Below, piece after piece: positions 61,277-64,000 of a DNA stretch of 64,000 nucleotides (positions within the stretch are counted from its first letter, which is position 1; each line of letters opens with the position of its first letter). The notes below the pieces were generated by a model. It was not told where the DNA came from and searched no databases. It saw only the letters and a list, made by a program, of their open reading frames with translations. This DNA is from Mycobacterium sp. UM_CSW (GTDB lineage: Bacteria > Actinomycetota > Actinomycetes > Mycobacteriales > Mycobacteriaceae): positions 1 to 64,000 of the forward strand of contig NZ_AUWQ01000065.1 of NCBI RefSeq assembly GCF_000455205.1, read 5' to 3'. Made by a program: the position numbers and the translations under genes.

Positions 61277-62332
61277 TTACCAGGAACGCGCCGCGGCCGC
61301 CAGACTCCGCACCAGCTCAGAGGTGACCGGCGACAAGCCGTCGGCGCCCGGCAGCGGGCTGCGCGGACTGAGACCCCGCACGCGGACCGACAGTTCCAGC
61401 TGGGTCCCGCCGTCGCGAACCCGGTTCACCGGGTTGTTGGGATGCAGTCCCCGCAGTTCCGGTGGGATGTCGTCGATGTCGGTGACGACCTGATAGCCGG
61501 TCAGCCGGATGTGCCGCGCCAGGTGGGCCGCCAGCGTGCGGTTGCGTCCCCCGGCGAGCAGCTGGGTGCCGCGCCCGATTCGGCCGTAGCCGTGCAGCGA
61601 GACGGCGACGTCGACATGATCGAGAAACTCTGCCAGCCTTGGCGATTCGTCCGGGTCGTAGCGGGCTGACGGCAGGTGGTGCGGGTAACGAGCGGGATGA
61701 CGCACCACGTACACCGAGGCGTCGGCGGCCTCGGCGGCGCGTTCGGCGATGACGTCGGTCATCTCTTCCAGGCCGCCGCCGTGGATGGCGAGGAAACCGA
61801 AACGCGATCGCAGCTGGCTCTCCTCGGTCACGGCCGGCTCGCTCAATAGCGCCGAAAGTGATTGCGGTGCAGGGGTTGTCGCGGCGACGGGGCGGGGCCA
61901 GCGGGACGGGTCCCAGCGGTGCAGAAAGTCGATCCATCGTTGCGGTAGTCCGTGCTGCGCGGCGCCGTCGATGATCCTGGGCACATAGCCCGGCCGCGGC
62001 GGGCCCGGGATGACCCGGTGATCGATGTAGACCCAGGCCGGTGATGGCCCGTCGCCGGTGTGCACGGTCAGCCGGTCGCGCCGGTACCGCACCGGCACAC
62101 CCTCGGCGCTGTCCAGCGTCGCCAGGTCCTCGTCGGAGACTTGCCACAACACCCCGTGCACCTCGTTGCCGGCGAACGGCTCGACGGTGGCGACGCCGCG
62201 CTGGTTGATCAGCCAGTCGTGGTCGGCCAGCACCGCCGGCCGTGGATCCACGGCGTCGGGGCAGCGCAGCGCCATCTGCCTGACGCACAGATTCGACCCG
62301 TATGCGAAATAGGGGTGCCGGCGGGCCGGCAT
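61277..62332 (-). CDS. Gamma-glutamylcyclotransferase-like / poly-gamma-glutamate hydrolase-like fusion
   Basis: 351 aa, two domains. The N-terminal ~130 residues are a GGCT-like fold with YFAYGSNL and LDSAEGVPVRYRR, where the Glu is the usual acid/base. From about residue 175 there is a poly-gamma-glutamate-hydrolase-like zinc domain (FLAIHGGGLEEMTDVIAERAA; VSLHGYGRIGRGTQLLAGG). Both parts act on gamma-glutamyl bonds in known families, so a combined gamma-glutamyl peptide or polymer breakdown enzyme is a reasonable inference. No signal peptide. Confidence 0.78.
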   Translation of the reverse strand: MPARRHPYFAYGSNLCVRQMALRCPDAVDPRPAVLADHDWLINQRGVATVEPFAGNEVHGVLWQVSDEDLATLDSAEGVPVRYRRDRLTVHTGDGPSPAWVYIDHRVIPGPPRPGYVPRIIDGAAQHGLPQRWIDFLHRWDPSRWPRPVAATTPAPQSLSALLSEPAVTEESQLRSRFGFLAIHGGGLEEMTDVIAERAAEAADASVYVVRHPARYPHHLPSARYDPDESPRLAEFLDHVDVAVSLHGYGRIGRGTQLLAGGRNRTLAAHLARHIRLTGYQVVTDIDDIPPELRGLHPNNPVNRVRDGGTQLELSVRVRGLSPRSPLPGADGLSPVTSELVRSLAAAARSW

Positions 62333-62449
62333 CTAGGAAGTCACCGTCTGGGCGCTGAGAACTTCGACCAAGCTAACTCCCGCGAGCTTCTCCACGGACG
62401 ACGACGTTCTCATAGTGCCGTACGGGGCTACCCGGGCGCTACGTACCGG

Positions 62450-63985
62450 TCACCTGAGGATCGGGCCGGCCGGACTCGACGGCGGTGGTGACGGCGGCGG
62501 GTTCGGCTTAGGCGGAGGGAGCGGCCGAGGTGGAACCGGCGCCGGCGTCCCGGAGGGCGGAGGCGCCTTCGGGGGCGACGGCGGCGGATACCGCGGCGGC
62601 GACGGATGGGTTCCTGAGGGCGGCGGCGGCAGCACCACCGGCGGCGGGAGGATCACCGGCGGTGGCAGCACCACGACGGGCGGGGGCAGAACCACCGGCG
62701 GGGGCGGCGCGATCGGCGGGGGCGGCGCGACCGGCGGCGGGGGAGCCACCGGCGGTGGTGCGACCGGGGGCGCGACCACCGGCGGGGCCGGGGCGACCGG
62801 CGCCTGAACGGGCGGGGGCGAGAAAACGGGGGCCACCGGGTTCGCGGGCGGCGCCGGCGGGAGCTGGTTGGCGGCCGGCGGTGCGGGCGGCTTCATCATC
62901 GGCGCGGGCGCGAACCGACTCAATTCGGTCGGCGTGATGGCCGTTTTGTGGTGGTACAGGAAGCTGTACATCAGCCCCAGCGCGAGGATGAAGGTGCCCG
63001 CGAACAGCGCGATCCACGGGATGAACCGGCGCGCCCGGTGCGCTTGCGCGGTTTCGAGGTAGTCCCCGTCGTGCGGGTCCGCGGTGGCGGCCCACGATGC
63101 CGCGGTCGGCGCGTAGGCGGCGTCGTCCGACGAGCCGTGGCCGTCTCCGCCGTCGTCCGTGTTCATGTCGCTGTCGGCCGACGTCAGCCGGATCTGTCCC
63201 AGCGTTTGATCCCGCAACCAGCCGGGCGCGGGGATGAACACCGGCGCCGCACCGAGCAGCGCGACCGGGTTGACCAGGCGGCGCCGTTCTTCTTCGCAGA
63301 CGGAGCAGGACTCAATGTGGCGGGTGATGCGTTTGCGCATGAGCACGCTGAAGCGCCCGTCCCAGCCCGCGAGGATGGCGCCCAGCTCGGCGCATTTGTC
63401 GGCGGTGTGCTCGGCGCGCCTGGCCACCAGCAGCGCACCCAACGACGATTCGATGGTGGTGCGCAGCCGCGACACCATCTTGTTGGCGGTGCCGGGGCTG
63501 ACCTCCAACGCGTTGGCCAGCTCGGGCCCATCCAGGCCGTGGCGGTAAGCCAGCTCCAGCACCGCGCGGTCCCGGTCGACGAGCCCGCCGGCGGCCTCGG
63601 CGACGAGGGCGGCCAGCTCGTTGCGCGCGGCCAGGGTATCGGGTCCCGCGTCGTGCGACGCGGCCTCGGGCAGCTCATCGGAGACCTGTTCGCGGCGGCG
63701 GTCCCGGATGCAACGCAGCGCCTCGTTGCGGGCGATGGCGTACAGCCAGGGCCGGAGCCGCTCGGGGTCGCGCAGCTTGGGCAGTTGGGTCGCGGCGGAG
63801 CAGAAGACGTCCTGCACGCAGTCGGCCGCGGTGTCGCGATCGCGGACCATGCCGATGCAGAAGTCGTGCAACCGGTCGGCGTAACGGTCGTAGATCATGG
63901 CAAAGGCGCGTCGATCACCCGTCGCCGCCGCGCGGGCCAGCTCCCCGTCGCTGACGATGTCAAAGTTGGATAGTGCGGTCGTCAC
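62450..63985 (-). CDS. ECF sigma factor fused to zinc-binding anti-sigma-like segment, TM helix and Pro-rich tail
   Basis: 511 aa, far longer than an ECF sigma (~200). Region 2 spans about residues 24-97 (RRAFAMIYDRYADRLHDF; VQDVFCSAA) and region 4 about 133-188 (DRDRAVLELAYRHGL; GTANKMVSRLRTTI). A ZAS-like HxxxCxxC (H223, C227, C230) follows, then one TM helix (321-345) and a 150-residue tail of PP/APP/VLPPP repeats, probably outside the membrane. GTG 63985 has GGGGAG 5 nt upstream. It could be a membrane-tethered sigma released by signal. Confidence 0.85.
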   Translation of the reverse strand: MTTALSNFDIVSDGELARAAATGDRRAFAMIYDRYADRLHDFCIGMVRDRDTAADCVQDVFCSAATQLPKLRDPERLRPWLYAIARNEALRCIRDRRREQVSDELPEAASHDAGPDTLAARNELAALVAEAAGGLVDRDRAVLELAYRHGLDGPELANALEVSPGTANKMVSRLRTTIESSLGALLVARRAEHTADKCAELGAILAGWDGRFSVLMRKRITRHIESCSVCEEERRRLVNPVALLGAAPVFIPAPGWLRDQTLGQIRLTSADSDMNTDDGGDGHGSSDDAAYAPTAASWAATADPHDGDYLETAQAHRARRFIPWIALFAGTFILALGLMYSFLYHHKTAITPTELSRFAPAPMMKPPAPPAANQLPPAPPANPVAPVFSPPPVQAPVAPAPPVVAPPVAPPPVAPPPPVAPPPPIAPPPPVVLPPPVVVLPPPVILPPPVVLPPPPSGTHPSPPRYPPPSPPKAPPPSGTPAPVPPRPLPPPKPNPPPSPPPSSPAGPILR

Positions 63986-64000
63986 ATCGTCTCCCCAGCC

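Noticed and set aside
62415-62807. Gly-rich 130-aa plus-strand frame resembling a PE-PGRS or glycine-rich protein
   Set aside because: It is the antisense of the proline-rich tail of the sigma-factor fusion (CCG/GGC complement), so the glycine repeats are not independent evidence of a gene.
1-64000. CRISPR array or phage module
   Set aside because: No regularly spaced identical repeats with unique spacers, no cas genes and no phage structural genes are visible; the only tandem repeats are the IS-like units at 60209-60298.

Overview
The window is high-GC actinobacterial DNA, almost certainly from a Mycobacterium. The signs are a DUF732 secreted/membrane protein, a mycofactocin-type SDR, F420/luciferase-like oxidoreductases, many FadE, EchA, CYP and CaiB paralogs, a mycobacterial-style class III adenylate cyclase, and constant ATGA/GTGA start-stop overlaps. 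A slow grower related to the M. avium complex is a guess; nothing in the sequence fixes the species.

Layout. (1) 1-1151: left flank with a DUF732 protein. (2) About 1152-60020: one continuous catabolic block. It holds 4 cytochromes P450, 5 CaiB/BaiF CoA-transferase domains in 4 genes plus one remnant, 6 acyl-CoA dehydrogenases (two adjacent pairs), 7 crotonases, 7 SDRs plus one remnant, 2 acyl-CoA synthetases, 3 thiolase-like proteins each next to a DUF35/OB-fold partner, 2 COG2159 amidohydrolases, a Rieske oxygenase, a luciferase-like monooxygenase, a MaoC hydratase, a fused 2-oxoacid dehydrogenase E1 with a stand-alone lipoyl domain, a TesB-type thioesterase, 4 SnoaL-like proteins, an SMP-30 lactonase, an adenylate cyclase and 3 TetR regulators. 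(3) 60021-64000: right flank with IS21-like terminal repeats, tRNA-Arg(CCU), an F420-type LLM protein, a GGCT/poly-gamma-glutamate-hydrolase fusion, and an ECF sigma factor fused to a zinc-binding anti-sigma-like segment, one TM helix and a proline-rich tail.

How the genes fit together. Oxygenases (P450s, Rieske, LLM) and SDRs would oxidise a hydrophobic, probably alicyclic or branched substrate. CoA is added by the synthetases or CaiB transferases. FadE, crotonase/MaoC and SDR steps then run beta-oxidation-like cycles, and Ltp2/DUF35-like pairs could cleave C-C bonds by retro-aldol chemistry. The inventory resembles steroid side-chain/ring catabolism or terpenoid catabolism, but the substrate cannot be read from sequence.

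Main new observation. Fifteen intergenic sites, covering every operon promoter of the block, carry the same 27-bp architecture: four triplets spaced 8 bp apart, WCR-N5-WCR-N5-YGW-N5-YGW (best example ACA..ACA..TGT..TGT at 3502-3528). I found none in the flanks. This looks like the operator of one dedicated regulator, perhaps one of the block's TetR proteins, and it defines the block as a single regulon that includes an adenylate cyclase.
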